Part shown: in pieces, positions 36,729 to 48,894 of the stretch
Numbering within the stretch: the first letter of the stretch is position 1
Layout: every line of letters starts with the position of its first letter
Origin: Acanthosoma haemorrhoidale
Taxonomy: Eukaryota > Arthropoda > Insecta > Hemiptera > Acanthosomatidae
Direction: 5' to 3'
Assembly: GCA_930367205.1 (NCBI GenBank)
Contig: OV884011.1
Span: 47,195,754-47,259,753 of the forward strand
DNA: 64,000 bases
Made by a program: the position numbers and the translations under genes
The notes under the pieces: model-generated
Databases searched by the model: none
The model's input: the letters and a program-made list of their open reading frames with translations, nothing else
Told to the model about the DNA's origin: nothing

Positions 36729-37521
36729 TGTTGTGTCAACCTCTTTAAAAGTTTCCCTCTTCTCGGCCCAGAAAATATCTATCTATGTTTCCATATTTTA
36801 ATAAAGACCTTAACGCGTCAAGTAAGAGAGAGGGGGAGCTAGTGGGGGAAACAGCCGCAGGTGGGGTAACCCCCCCACCACGGCTGGCCTGCCTATATAA
36901 CCGGCCCGACTTGATGAGATCGGGAGAACGTACAGAACCGGCACATGGAACACTGCTCACTCTCTCTCTCTGCACAGGCGCTTGCTGCTCTACTCAAACC
37001 ATGGCCTTCTTATTCAACTACCTCTGCATCTCTCTCTCCTAACCTCTATGTTTTAGTCCAGCGTTGTCAGACCCCACACCTTCCAGTGGGGATCTCCGCC
37101 TTCGTCTCGCTAACTAAAACTAGCACCTCCTTGGGAGAGACGACGGTAGTAGCCTCTCCCACGGCAATCCAGTCTGCTTCTCCCCGGTTCACACTCGCCT
37201 TTGGGATCCGGACAGTTTTCACCTACCCTTAGATACCGAGTGTGAATTCGTGGTCATTCTAAGACCACATAAACTACCCTGTTCCTCATTTCCTGAACAT
37301 AGTGCTTTGTCGGGGCACACCTTCTAAGATCTTATGGAGTAAGAACAAAACGAATTAAGCTGCCCCCCTACTAGGCCACCAGCAGAGGTGAAAGACCGCA
37401 GTTTCCCCTCATTTTATCTCTTTCTTGGCGCTCGCCGGACGGTGGCTAGAGGTTATAGCGACCCTAGCCCGCGGCGGGTGTCTCCTTCCCACCTTGGGGA
37501 CTCACACATCTGAACCCTACA
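36729..37521 (+). mobile_element. solo LTR, family A (copy 2)
   Basis: The 793-bp unit starts TGTTGTGTCAACC and ends AACCCTACA, with flanks GACAC and GACAA (4 of 5 match). A clear TATA box CTATATAAC lies near 36893. The shared block GAACATAGTGCTTTGTCGG is near 37296, and the segment TTCGTCTCGCTAA..AACTAGCACCTCC matches copy 1. It is GC-rich compared with its flanks. The several small ORFs here are not supported as genes. Confidence 0.75.
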
Positions 37522-37677
37522 GACAACAATACAAAAAACCATTTATCATACGTATGAAGGAAGCTGGACCTTCACTTTCATGAAGTAATCACATAGAATA
37601 TAAAACATACATGGCAATATATGATTGTTTTTTAAAATAATCATTAGCAGTCAACTCATCAGGCCACAAGCGGAGAA

Positions 37678-37699
37678 AAAGAGAGAGAGAGAGAGAGAA
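37678..37699. repeat. (GA)n microsatellite
   Basis: Short GA run followed by an A-tract. Confidence 0.85.
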
Positions 37700-37839
37700 A
37701 AAAAATCACGATAAAGTTCATCATAATAAGATCTGCTAAAACTGCTCAAATGAAAATTAAGCGGTGCCCGGGATGAAAAAAATAAAATAAAGTAAAAGAA
37801 GCTAACGACTCGTAAGAACATAATCCTGCCAAACAAGAG

Positions 37840-38125
37840 GCCGCCTTTATTAAGGATCCGTTGGAAAATTCAGGCAATTAGGGAAGACTGGGTGGGGTCG
37901 GGGGTTGGTTTAGGGAAGAAGGGGATGTAGTCTTGGCTTCTCTTTCGCTCTCCCTGCTACCCCGCTAATGTGTTTACTTGGTCTTCCTCTAATGGTCGGG
38001 GGTTTTCTTCCACTAGGGGTCTCCGGTCTGGGAAATTAATTTTCCTGATTTATGAAAAGCCAGTATCTCTTTTTCCCAATCTCCTCCGGAGCATCTCCCG
38101 TCGAGGATGAAACTGCTGCCCATTA
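37840..38125. promoter_or_regulatory. candidate cis-regulatory island
   Basis: This GC-richer block follows solo LTR copy 2. It contains CTTTATTAAGG, GCAATTAGGG and GGGAAATTAATTTTCC (the core is a near-palindrome with ATTAAT). It ends at a TA microsatellite (38136-38154). No ORF. Confidence 0.22.
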
Positions 38126-38135
38126 AATCTTATCT

Positions 38136-38154
38136 GTATATATATATATATATA
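38136..38154. repeat. (TA)n microsatellite
   Basis: About nine TA units next to a T-tract. Confidence 0.85.
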
Positions 38155-40919
38155 TTTTTTTATTATAACTTATCGATCTATTATAACTTTCATAATAAGG
38201 TGATTGACAGTACTTCTAAGTCATTTCTAATATTTTCGTTTGGGTAATGGCTATCATAATGAAAATAGTTTTGGTTCCTACGTCAACGTTAGATTTTAAT
38301 ATATTTTTTTGTTTGTTTAAACCACAATTTGTAAAGCCAGCTGCTAAGCGCTTGTGAATAGAGCCAAGTTCCCTACAGATTGCGAATAGGAAATATTTCT
38401 TCATCAAACGAGACTGATCCACCAATGATCGGAATTTTCTAATAAATCAGTTAGTTAGTACATCCAATATAATTTCGTACATAAGTAATGGTTTGTTGTG
38501 TGACTACCCCACCATGTCAATTGAATATAGGCAAGAAATTAAAAGATTAAAAGAAATTCGCGAAATGAAAGTGGGCAAAGGTGCAGATGTCTCCCTTACC
38601 GACCGTCATAAAGACTGATTAGGGTGACAAGCAATAAACATTTATCCACCTTGAATGAGGGTAGAAATAAGCGAGCTACATAGCCCAGCAGACAGGGTTG
38701 CCTCTAGGCAGCGTAGGAGACATGTCCTATGCTACATTACTAGGAGGTGTTAAAAGATACTTTTTAACACAAATATGTGCAATGGTCAGCGGCAACATCA
38801 GATAGAAAGTGGGGAAGAGCTCTGTTTAAATAGGAACGGGGTAAAAGGATGAGGTCAGACTCGCTTTCGAGGTGGTCAACGTGAACAGCACAATTCTTTG
38901 GTAGACGATATTGGTAAATTCTATTTACACTGTTATGTAAACCTGCGTCCGTTGTTGGAAATTCCTTCCATTAACACGTTAATTTATTAAGATAATTTAC
39001 TTTGGGCTAGAAGCAATTCTGGCAGTATCAAATTAATAAAATATTATTTAGCAAACATATTTTAGTATCGCTAATCTGTTAGCAGTTAAATAGTTAAATG
39101 GCATCCCTTTAAATAAAATATTTAATTGTTCATCTTGAGAATATCGCGTGGGTATGATGTTGAGTCTGGCAGGTGTGAATAAAAGGATATTAATGTATCC
39201 AAAAAAGATACATTCTTTATATATACCTACATTTTATGTATTTGGATACATTTTGATATATTGATAAATATGTTGGTATGCATGTATGTATCCCGAATAC
39301 AGTAAAAACTCCATTGAACGAACATAACGTAACTTTACATGTTATTTATAGTTTGAACTGATATACACTGTCATTGTAGGATAAGAGTATGTTTTTAACA
39401 CGAATTCCAATTCAGAGCTAATATACTAATGTTCAATGTGGTTACTTCGATGATGAAAACAAAGCCGAATAATTATAAATAAGGTTTGATCAATCAGAAC
39501 TGATGCATTCAAATGGAGAATATTCTTGCTTTCGGTGAAGTTTGTGAAGATGAGTTGGAAGAGATGGTATAATTTAGGTTCTAAATAACACAAAACAAAT
39601 GTTGTATCTCAAAAATAAGCAAGTGCATTAAACGCAGAGTTGAGAGTAAAAACTAAAGATTCTCCCCAGATGATTAAAAAAAATAGGTAACTCTGCTCAC
39701 TAACTTACTTCTTAATGACTGAATAATAATTACTTAATAAGTTGCCAAAACCATGTATTATAGAATGTTCACACATATTGGGCAATACACGACAATTTAT
39801 TTAGGTAAGGTAATTTTTGTTTCATCGTCCACAATCGTTGGTGTGCTGATTTCTCATTACGTGCATAATTGCTTTCACTCAATCTTTTTTTAGTTTAGTT
39901 AAGCTTGATTAGTTAAATTCCATAGTATTTCACAACTAAAGAGCAAATTATTTTACAATGATGTGCATTACTATCGGACATGTTTATGGGTAATTGTTAA
40001 ATAAACTGTTCCACCATACAAAAAAGATTATTGAGTTCTTGAGTTACTATATTTTTTCCTACTTTTGAATTGGTTTTTGCCTACTTTTTCTATGTTTCCA
40101 ATGGACAAGACGATATTTTGGTACATATTAAACGTTTATTTCTATTCATGAAAGTCCCATAGCTGTTGATAATAATAAGACTTCACATTTAGGTGCCTGG
40201 ACGAATATTGCTTTGCTGGTCCCTTTCAACTTCGTAATTTTTTCAGACGTTATTGCGTGATTGAGATCTTGATAGAGATACAAAAATTGGGGTTTGGGCT
40301 ATAGGGTTGGTTTGTTATGGGATGCATTTTCCATTATTAAGGAACGTTATTAATGAATGGCTTCATTGTGTAACGACTTGTTCAAAACACATAAGAGTGA
40401 TAGTAAAATGTAATGAGGTATAAAAGTTTGATCAAATGGGAGTTCTATGGTGACCTTGTTATAGCCTTGTTAGTAGGTTCTAAAAAAAAAAATTAATGTG
40501 TTTGTGTTATTTTGATAATGTAAACATTGTTATTCAATAAATAACATTCTTTGATAATATTTAGATTTACGAATTTTCATAATTACATTTGCCTAGCAAT
40601 TTCCTATGATTTTAATATTTCTCACTAGATAACTTTTTAAGGATTTCTTCTTTGTGACATGGGTTTGGTCTGGGTTCACAAAACATTGAGAGCCTTTGAT
40701 GAAGATTTAATTTCGAATTCTATATTAGGCATATATTTGTTATTTATTATTCTAGCATGGGACCTTGTTTAGGACCTTCCTGCTTCCTAACTGACAGCAT
40801 ACTCTCTCTGTTCTAATGGCGGTAACAATTAGCTGCAAAAGTCATTCGTGAAATGATGCATTAATAGTCTGTGTAAAAAAAGAAATGTTTTGTTTATAAA
40901 CTGGGGTAAGAAACAATCT
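38155..40919. other. AT-rich gene-free stretch
   Basis: No coding sequence, transposon terminus or RNA gene is recognised. Confidence 0.45.
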
Positions 40920-41250
40920 AAAGCCGACTAGACTATGCTCGAGGCGGCCCCTTCGAGGTGGCCGGCGGTACAGCCATTAGCTGAGGAGGTGTAACACGAT
41001 CCTGAAAGGGAGAACAGAGGCGATGCAAATATTTTGACATGTGGTTCCCACAGCCTGTGTCAGCTCAGGTGGTGGGGGAAGTCGCCTTCTCATTGGCCGG
41101 CAGCGACCATTTTTTTCGATGCATCTCTTCTACAACCCCCCCCCCCGCTCCGGTTCCTTTCGGCGATGCACTCAGAATCCCCCACCCCCCCGCCTACCCC
41201 TAAGGCCTGGCCCGGAATTAAAATATTCTCCAGCAATGCAAATAGGTTCC
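40920..41250. promoter_or_regulatory. candidate regulatory island with two POU octamers
   Basis: A GC-rich block has two exact ATGCAAAT octamers at 41023-41030 and 41236-41243, an ATTGG (reverse CCAAT) near 41093, and C-tracts. It is followed by a CT microsatellite (41264-41303). The ORFs here on both strands are driven by low-complexity sequence and are not credible. Confidence 0.25.
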
Positions 41251-41261
41251 AGTTAGTGGGT

Positions 41262-41263
<2 letters not shown>

Positions 41264-41303
<40 letters not shown>
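41264..41303. repeat. (CT)n microsatellite
   Basis: About 20 uninterrupted CT units. Confidence 0.95.
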
Positions 41304-41306
<3 letters not shown>

Positions 41307-42827
41307 GCCAAATTGAAATTTTTCTTTTAATCAAAGGGATATATTTTTTAATTAGTAGATGCGCAGGGGTTTCTTCGAAATTAATTTGTTTGTTGGTGCA
41401 TTTGTACGTGAAAAAAACAGATAGTAAGATGAGCAAATATTTTTATCTTGTGCTTTACTTTGACAGACTTAATTTAAGTTTAGATAAAATTTATCTGGTA
41501 GTTTTACTTTCATTTTGAACAATTCCGAGCTTGACTGAGTTTAAAGTCTACTGCTTGTCATCCAATTCAATCACACAATTTTTTTCACAAATCTGGTTGC
41601 TATTTCATCGATTCTCCTATAGTTGATTGGAGTGATTTAGGTAGAGGCTTAATTGGTAATAGGTCATTAGCAGTAATTATAGTATTCTATAAACATTGAA
41701 GTAAAATTTAAACAACAAAAATATCAACTTAGGGTGTAAAGTACAAATATAGAAATAATAAATTATTTCTCAATAATTAAGGACATTTTTTATATTGTAA
41801 AAAATCAAATAGATACATTTAAAAACAATTTTATATACGAAGCTAAAAAAAAACGAATCAGCACAGGAAAGAGACTAAGTTTATCTCAACAACCTAAGGG
41901 GACGTATTAATGATATCTAAAACCAGTAATGGATCAGCAATTTGGGGTCAGTTTCCACATCATGCAAACTACTAATCCTACTGAAACAATTATGCAGTAC
42001 TTTTTAAGTCGTTGGGTCAAAAAATACAATATTCATGTAACGTTTATTGTCTCTTGTTCTGAGTGTCCGGTGGTTAGGGGCAACAATAACAACGTGATAA
42101 AACAATAACCTGAGCAGAAATACACAGAGGTGGAAACATAAGGATTTATACTTTTGAAAAAGATAATGAAACCCTAAAAACGAAATTAGCCAAAAGAAGT
42201 ACGAATGAACGTTGATTTTTCTTCTTGAATGGAGGGGCCGGAAAGGTGGCCTACGATCGGAATTCGCCCAATCGTAGACCCGCAAGTTAATGAATTACTC
42301 TAAATACATCAAGGATTTTTTTCCCGAAATCTTGTATGTTGTTGTTTTAATTTTTTTTTTTAAATATTATTTTTTAAGGTTATCCTTTTCTTCAAACTCA
42401 GGACAACATATGTTTTCACTTTCTGCTCTGCCAAAGTTGAGATTCAATTCTCATTTCAAAGCTGGAAAGCCTTTGTGGAAACATGAGTTTAACTTAGCGA
42501 AATGAAATTTTGCTTCATGAGCATGAACATGAAAAATGATAGCGAAATGCACCGCCAGTTGCTATTCAACTTCCTCTAAGTTCTACTTGAGATTCTTTCA
42601 GACTACTTTCACTCTCCTCAAAACAGTGTTCGGGTTCGAAAATGCCGTTCTCAGGTAGCGGCTGGAAGTACCCTCTTTATGTTATCCCTATTCATTGTGT
42701 TCAAGAACATTTCAAAACAGTGGAGATTTTATACTAGTTGTTCTAATGATCTACAGCCTCACCATTCTTTTAAAATTTGTTGTATGTTTTTTTAAACCAA
42801 TTACTAACTAAATTGATATATAAAAAA

Positions 42828-42851
42828 AGAGAGAGAGAGAGAGAGGGAGAG
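42828..42851. repeat. (GA)n microsatellite
   Basis: An A-run followed by about ten GA units with one GG. Confidence 0.85.
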
Positions 42852-43494
42852 ATATTCAGGAAACATAGGATTAAAAGTGAAATGAAGAAAAAAAGTTGAG
42901 TCACTACAAAAAATGTATTTTTATGTAGTTTTATTCTTACAGTCAGAACAGCCGTCATGTCAGATACTTAAGAGGTCATAAACGTCGTTCACATAGTTCC
43001 CTTCATTATATCTTAAACCAATTACACACAGATTTTAGCCCGCGGTGTTGTCGTAAACACCTCGAAAATGTAGATTGATTTGATCTATTTTACCGACGCA
43101 ATAACATAAAGACGGGTGGACATACATACTGACGAGAAAGTCCTGGTCCTGTGTGAAAGTTGTTTGACTTATTTTGTCGGGCTCAACATCAATGGTCAGA
43201 ATAAAAGGATTTAACCAGTTATTATTTTATTTTCGTTTGACTTATTTGATTCGAGCACTATCGTGAATTAGTTCGTCTACTTTCCCTTATTTGAAAAATA
43301 TTGCATTGTTTCTATTCTAAACAGGAACTTTTCCAAAGCGAGAACTTTCTATTCTGACAGTCGGCAATAAAACAGGATGTATCAACTTACGTAGATTACC
43401 TAAGTGTTTCGAAGCCAGTGAAGCTGTTCGGGTCATCATTAGGGCTAGGAAATCATGCCCCTAACCTCCACCTACACTGCTACTTAATCCTTAG

Positions 43495-43612
43495 TAATGT
43501 TGGATGAGTGAGTGAATGAAAATTGAAAATATGGTATGAATGAGAAGATTTATCACAATTACTTATTCACCAATAAGGCAGATTGTAATTTTATCACAAT
43601 AAAGAAGTTTCA
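43495..43612 (+). mobile_element. jockey LINE tail fragment
   Basis: It matches the 3' UTR of the 18.1-kb copy: GGTATGAATGAGA, CACAATTACTTATT, GGCAGATTGTAATTTTATCACAATAAAG. It has no coding part. Confidence 0.75.
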
Positions 43613-44389
43613 ATATCCTTAATTATGTAAGGGTTTAAAGCAAACTAACACATACAGGCGCATGTTCACACTGGTAAGATTGTTTATTCAGGAACATAGT
43701 GACTGTTTGTTAATTTATGTAATTTCTCAGAGTTAGCACAGTTCGGACCATGCCCTATAATTATAAATACAGTCCATTCAAATGGCGAACATGAATATTT
43801 TACGATTTCAAATATGTCGGTCCTAGTGTGGTTTGTTTTAGCATCTTTGTGACATAGAGCGCTTGGTGTTGCCAAAAGTTAGTTCCAGTTTATTCCTCCA
43901 CCAGCAGGGACCACTCGGTTCGAAATTTACCTTAACACTTGTATACTTACTCCCTTAATGGGGTCATTTGTCCTTAGGCATGGTGTCTCCAGCACTGTGC
44001 TAATCACATGCCTGCAGTGTCATAGATGGGAAAAAATGCGTTTGCCTGGACCATGCTGATCCTCGAAAGTCAATGTGGGTGCATAAAAAGAAGAAGACAG
44101 CATACATTAAATCTATTTACATAATTCTGCATACAATAGTGAGCATAAACGTTATCCAGCGTTTGTTTTTCATGTATCTTTTTTATATAGGGGTATCATA
44201 TGTTTGCAAAGGAGGCAGTTCATTGGAATAATTAATACGGTTTTTAAATTTCATAGATTATTGTAAATGATTATAATTTATGGAATCAAATGCCTGTGTA
44301 ACTCTATCATTTTTAAATAAATTATGTTTCTACCTCTCTTTCTCCTAATAACAAAAAAAAAAAAATGAATAAAATGATATTTCCCACTT

Positions 44390-44600
44390 TTAAAGCCACC
44401 GCCATTTCACACTTTTCCATTTACCGACCGGTCCGGAAGGAGGCGAGTATAGCATAGCGATAATTACGGGCCAAATGACCCGCACCGCCTTGAATTTCCC
44501 TCATTAGGAACCGCTGAATAAGATCTTTCACTTTTCCTATTCACGTTTTTTTAGGCGATGAAAGCTTCGACCATTAATGAGGTTCCTCTTGTCAAAATAT
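44390..44600. promoter_or_regulatory. candidate cis-regulatory island
   Basis: This contains GATAATTACGGG, CCCTCATTAGGAACC and CCATTAATGAGGTTCC. The last two share an inverted CCTCATTA core about 80 bp apart. It is GC-richer than its flanks and without ORFs. Confidence 0.25.
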
Positions 44601-44995
44601 ATTCATAAGTTTCTTAGAACCAGAGCCCTCGTGGAAAAAACATGTTTTACTACTAATAAATAATCTGAAATGAAAAAGCAATAAGAAAAGTATCTCCTAC
44701 CAATTTTCACTATACATAGATAAATAAATTGATCACTATTACTTGCCTCTGATTTAGGACTTGTAATAAAAAAAAATAAGTGGTTTTTATTTGTATCCAA
44801 TAATTTTAAAAATTTTGAATAGTACTGTGAAGAAAAACTATGAACATCTTCAAGGATGAGGTGCTCTTTGCTACTAGTTTTTATTATATAATGTCTCAGC
44901 AATATTCCAACTTATTACTCTCAAACTTATATCTCTGTAGTATCTAGCACTCCAAGCTGATAACAATGAAATGGGAAAATCTTGTTTAAATTGTG

Positions 44996-45190
44996 ATGAT
45001 AAACCAACTTTACTATGACAAAATCACAATCTGCCTTATTAGTCAATTTTGTGAAGTAATTGTGATAAATGATCTCATTCATACCATATTTACAAATTTC
45101 ATTCACTCACTCATTCATACAGTATTTACAAACAGCCCAGATACCTCCCTGGTTGTCGCCTCCCTCGCATGCGAAAGAGGAGGTGGAGTG
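44996..45190 (-). mobile_element. jockey LINE 3' UTR fragment, minus strand
   Basis: The reverse complement gives the family 3' UTR, including the GC-rich segment upstream of the GAATGAG repeats and the AAGGCAGATTGTGATTTTG tail. The short ORF on the plus strand here is a by-product. Confidence 0.75.
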
Positions 45191-45851
45191 ATGAAATTGT
45201 ATGTTCGTAACGAACAATAGAAGAAATTTGTGGTTAAATTACAATCTCTTTATAAAAAAAGAATTTTTTTCTTGGAATGAATAACTAATTTAAATCCCAT
45301 AAAACTGTAACCAGTAGGGAGCATATCTACATGTACTTGCGAGTTACTCTTGCCATGCAAAAGTGACAATACTATTGATCTCAATATTGAAAAATGTTTT
45401 GAGAACATATTTCACTAGTGAATGACATTAATAGTTCTGTAAAGTTAGTGGAGCTAGACACTAAAAATCTTGGACATTTATTTATTCTTCATGAAGCAGA
45501 TGACACAAGCCTAATCTATACCTTATTTATCCACAGTGAAATAAATATACATACGCCACAAGGTCTCTACTGTGTCTTGCACTGGTGCTTTGTTTAATTG
45601 TAAGCATATTGTAGAGACAAATACTCAAAAATTTTGTATGTGAAGAACTGAAAATTAGAACACGATGTCATGGGTTAATACAATACAAATAAAGTACTAA
45701 ATATTCATGTCGAAACATTTTCCGTTTTGACAAATGAAATACCAATCTTGTTAATCATAAAAACAAAGATCTCTTGAATGAGCCACGATCATCAGAATCC
45801 AGCAAAGCGGAAGTCAGCTCTGGGGTCTTAGATAATATATATATAACACAA

Positions 45852-45985
45852 CGTCATTATGATAAAATTACAATCTGCCTCATTGGTCAATAAGTAATTG
45901 TGATAAATGATTCATTCATACCATATTTACAATTTTCATTCACTCACTCATTCATACAGTATTTACAAACAGCCCAGAGATTATC
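45852..45985 (-). mobile_element. jockey LINE 3' UTR fragment, minus strand (second)
   Basis: It is nearly the same sequence as 44996-45140 (ATTACAATCTGCCT, TGATAAATGATTCATTCATACCATATTTACA, ATACAGTATTTACAAACAGCCCAGA) about 850 bp further on, in the same orientation. Confidence 0.75.
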
Positions 45986-46725
45986 GGGCATATCCCTTTT
46001 AGTCTAGCGCATATGTTCTAGTAAATAGGACTTTTGCCAATCCTACTGACTGGCCGTAAGATAAGAAAATATACTCAAATTAAAACAATGAAGAAAATAT
46101 CCAAGCTGGGTACTTACAGTCCGCCTGTAGAAAACCTGAGCATTATGTCCTTAATCTGCTTTTAAGTAAGCCGGCCAATTTATTCATTAGAAAGGGGATT
46201 CAAAAATAATATTCTGGTCTGCTATGAATAGGAAAATTTTAATTTTCCTACTAAGTCTCCTATGGTTAATAGAATAGAATAAAAAAAATTCTTTATTCTG
46301 GGACTATGTCTCCTCCGAATAATAACAATGCACAAATAAAAAAATCCCACTCTGGCCAACAAAAAATAATAATTAGAAAAAAAAAAACTAGAATTAGAAT
46401 AAAAAAAACTATTAGTTAAATAGAATCAAGAGTTCGTTTAAGCTAAAAATAAGAAAAACAAGTATAACACACAATTAAATTCAAGAAACAAAATTCAAGA
46501 AGAAAAATAATAGTAATAAAATTAAATACATAAATATTAGTGATTAAAACAGTTAAATGGTAGTAATCGTACACAGTTACGAGGTGTGACAGGTACATGC
46601 TTCAAATTGAAAGTTGGATTAATTAACCTTTCCTTTATGAAATCCTGTAACAAAAGGGAGTAAGAATAACTTAAATAATGACCATTAACTTCCAATCTCT
46701 CAGCAATGGTCTACGAGTGGAGACG

Positions 46726-47320
46726 GGTGGTCTGAAAAGTTTCCGATCTAACAAAGTTGTAGCGACCGCTAACTACATAAGTTAAATTACCCTATACTCT
46801 GGTGCACATGTAATGTATTGTAATTTAATGTAAATCAAGCCCACTCAGTCTTTCCGCCTTCACCCGGACGCTTTACGCCCGGGCCACCAGGCCCGGGAAC
46901 TCAGTCTTCTACTCTCTATATCTCTTCATCCAGAGTCAGTCTATTAGACTCCTCGTCACCCACTCTCTCCTCAGCGCCTCTACGTCTGGCACCTTGCCTG
47001 CCAGCCTCCTTGCAGACCCTCTGCCGACTAGTACCTGTGATGCTACCGGTCTCCTGCCCGAACTCTGAAAACTGGTCTTATTCTTTATGGAACCTCTGTA
47101 CCTCTTCCCTTGAACATAGTGTGTTGTCGGGACACATACCTATCATAAATGGAGTCAGATATTAAACGCCGACATGGATCAACGGTCCATGTTATAAACT
47201 ACAACAATCCGCACTTGTCACCAGGGCTAGAGTGATTAGGCACTCCCCTAGTGGCAACCCGACAAAAGCTTTTATTTTATTATCATCTTCATGTTGAGGT
47301 TGGAAACTTTTCAGACCACC
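46726..47320. mobile_element. short MITE-like inverted-repeat element split by a solo LTR
   Basis: GGTGGTCTGAAAAGTTTCC at 46726-46744 is matched perfectly by its reverse complement at 47302-47320. With the LTR at 46758-47264 removed, the element is only about 90 bp, which fits a miniature inverted-repeat element. The TA-type target duplication is not certain. Confidence 0.6.
46758..47264 (+). mobile_element. solo LTR, family A (copy 3, internally deleted)
   Basis: It starts TGTAGCGACCGCTAAC and ends GGCAACCCGACA, flanked by AAAGT and AAAGC (4 of 5). Only 507 bp remain; the U3/TATA portion seen in copies 1 and 2 is missing. The block TTGAACATAGTGTGTTGTCGG..ATGGAGTCAGA is present. It sits inside the small inverted-repeat element at 46726-47320. 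Confidence 0.78.
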
Positions 47321-48894
47321 TGTGTACAAACAAATAAAATAACAATACTATAAACAAAATTACAAAGATCCTACTTTAGCATGCTTACTTAAGTGGTAAG
47401 GAGGTTTAAAAGCACGTAAGGATGAAACATAATGGATTTTGAGAGGGTGAGGATTCCAGAGAGTGGTGGAAGGAAAGTGGAGAGTGGTAGAAAGGAGCTG
47501 TCGAATGCTGCGGTTCCGTGGGAAGGTGAATGAAGGAAGGATTTTGTGTCTCTGGACTTGACTGAGGATTCAAAATTTAAATATAAGGGGGTTATAAGAC
47601 TGGGTAGTTTGGAAAATGAATGAAAGAAGAAAATCTTGTCTATGGAATGAAGGAAAGGGTCACCTTAACTTGGCGCAGAATTGTAATGCACCGGGGCACC
47701 GTGGAGTCTGTAGACGTATCTAACAAAACAGTTTATGACTCGCAAGTACCACACAGCCTCAGTGAAAATGAGGAAGGATACATACATGGAGTTGATGTGC
47801 AGACTGGGGAAGGATAAAAAAAGTCAATAAGATTCTATAGTTTAAGGAAGTAGCTATTGACCGCCCGGGGATTTGGGAAATGTGTGGTTTTAAGGAAAGA
47901 TGGCCATTTAGGTGTTGGGACATGATCCTTAGTTGCTATGTTTAGTTTAGATTACAGATATTGTCATGTTATAAAAGCATACTAGAATCATCAGTTGAAA
48001 TTGTGGTCACAGGAACTGATTTAATTTTCTACTATGCCTCATGACACTGTGGAATACCTAAAAATGACCTTGCTTACACACTTGCTACAACCAGCTTAAT
48101 CCCATCACAGACAAGAGTACGTTAAAATATAAATGATCTTAAATGACTGGCTGCAGGGAATGGCTTGCTGTTACGTTGCAATAGCAATACCCTTATCTAC
48201 GTGAACCCAGATCCCTTGAAATGGCTTACTTGTAACTAATTACGACACATGGTTACATCCAAACCCACTTGAATCATTTTAGAGCGGTCAATGATCCACC
48301 CTGTCAGGAAAGTGGGTGATCCTTGATCATCTTGACTCACGCCTTTACTGGTGGACATGGAAAATGCCATTCTGGACGAATTGCAATCTTTTCGTGGGGT
48401 ATTGGACACCGACTTGCGTGCTCAAAACCTTTTCACCCCTTGGGCCTTTCACAAATCTACTGCAGTTAAAAATGTGGCTACCAGCACTTAGCTGCTGGGA
48501 TAAGTTCCACTGGGATCGTCTATAACTTCTATAATACTGGTATCCCCTCTATCCCGAGAGAGTGGGGACCCTCTACATTTCATCTCATTCGGATCATGAA
48601 ACGGTATCTCTTAACCTTTAAACTAAGTAAGGCACCTGCATTACATTTATCCACAGTCGCAGTTCCTGTCTCGTAGTTAGTTATAACTTCATTCCTCTGT
48701 TTTATCCTATATCTTTCCTTTTTAATTTCCACAGAAATCCCCCTAATTTTCTAGTCGTTATCATTAACCATTACTGCTACGCCCATTCTTATAAACCTTT
48801 TCGAAAATTAATTTGGCACAGTTATTTTAAAATAACAACGTAAATTTCTGAAAGTGAGATTCCTTGCAATGACCAGTTTCACCCGAGCTGTGAT

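Larger units (their letters stand above)
46285..47830 (-). pseudogene. minus-strand LINE 3' end interrupted by the nested MITE/LTR
   Basis: Read on the minus strand, 47600-47360 gives RDTKSFLHSPSHGTAAFDSSFLPLS, then in a neighbouring frame LWNPHPLKIHYVSSLRAFK. This arrangement resembles the extreme C-terminus of many LINE ORF2 proteins (HRTxxFDxSFLPLxxxLWNSLPxxI..SLxxFK). Further along, a candidate 3' UTR ends at AGAATAAAGAATTTTTTTTATTC near 46280. The family is not identified. The link between the two halves across the insertion is inferred. Confidence 0.5.

Noticed and set aside
36785..37232. ORFs of 76-95 codons around 36.7-37.2 kb.
   Set aside because: They lie entirely within solo LTR copy 2 and are not conserved in frame with copy 1.
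41034..41330. Overlapping ORFs on both strands, 71-98 codons.
   Set aside because: They depend on C-tracts and the CT microsatellite and have no domain.
48316..48525. 69-codon ORF and an alternative frame reading DMENAILDELQSF.
   Set aside because: Both frames are short, lie amid LINE debris and have no recognisable domain; I could not decide between them.
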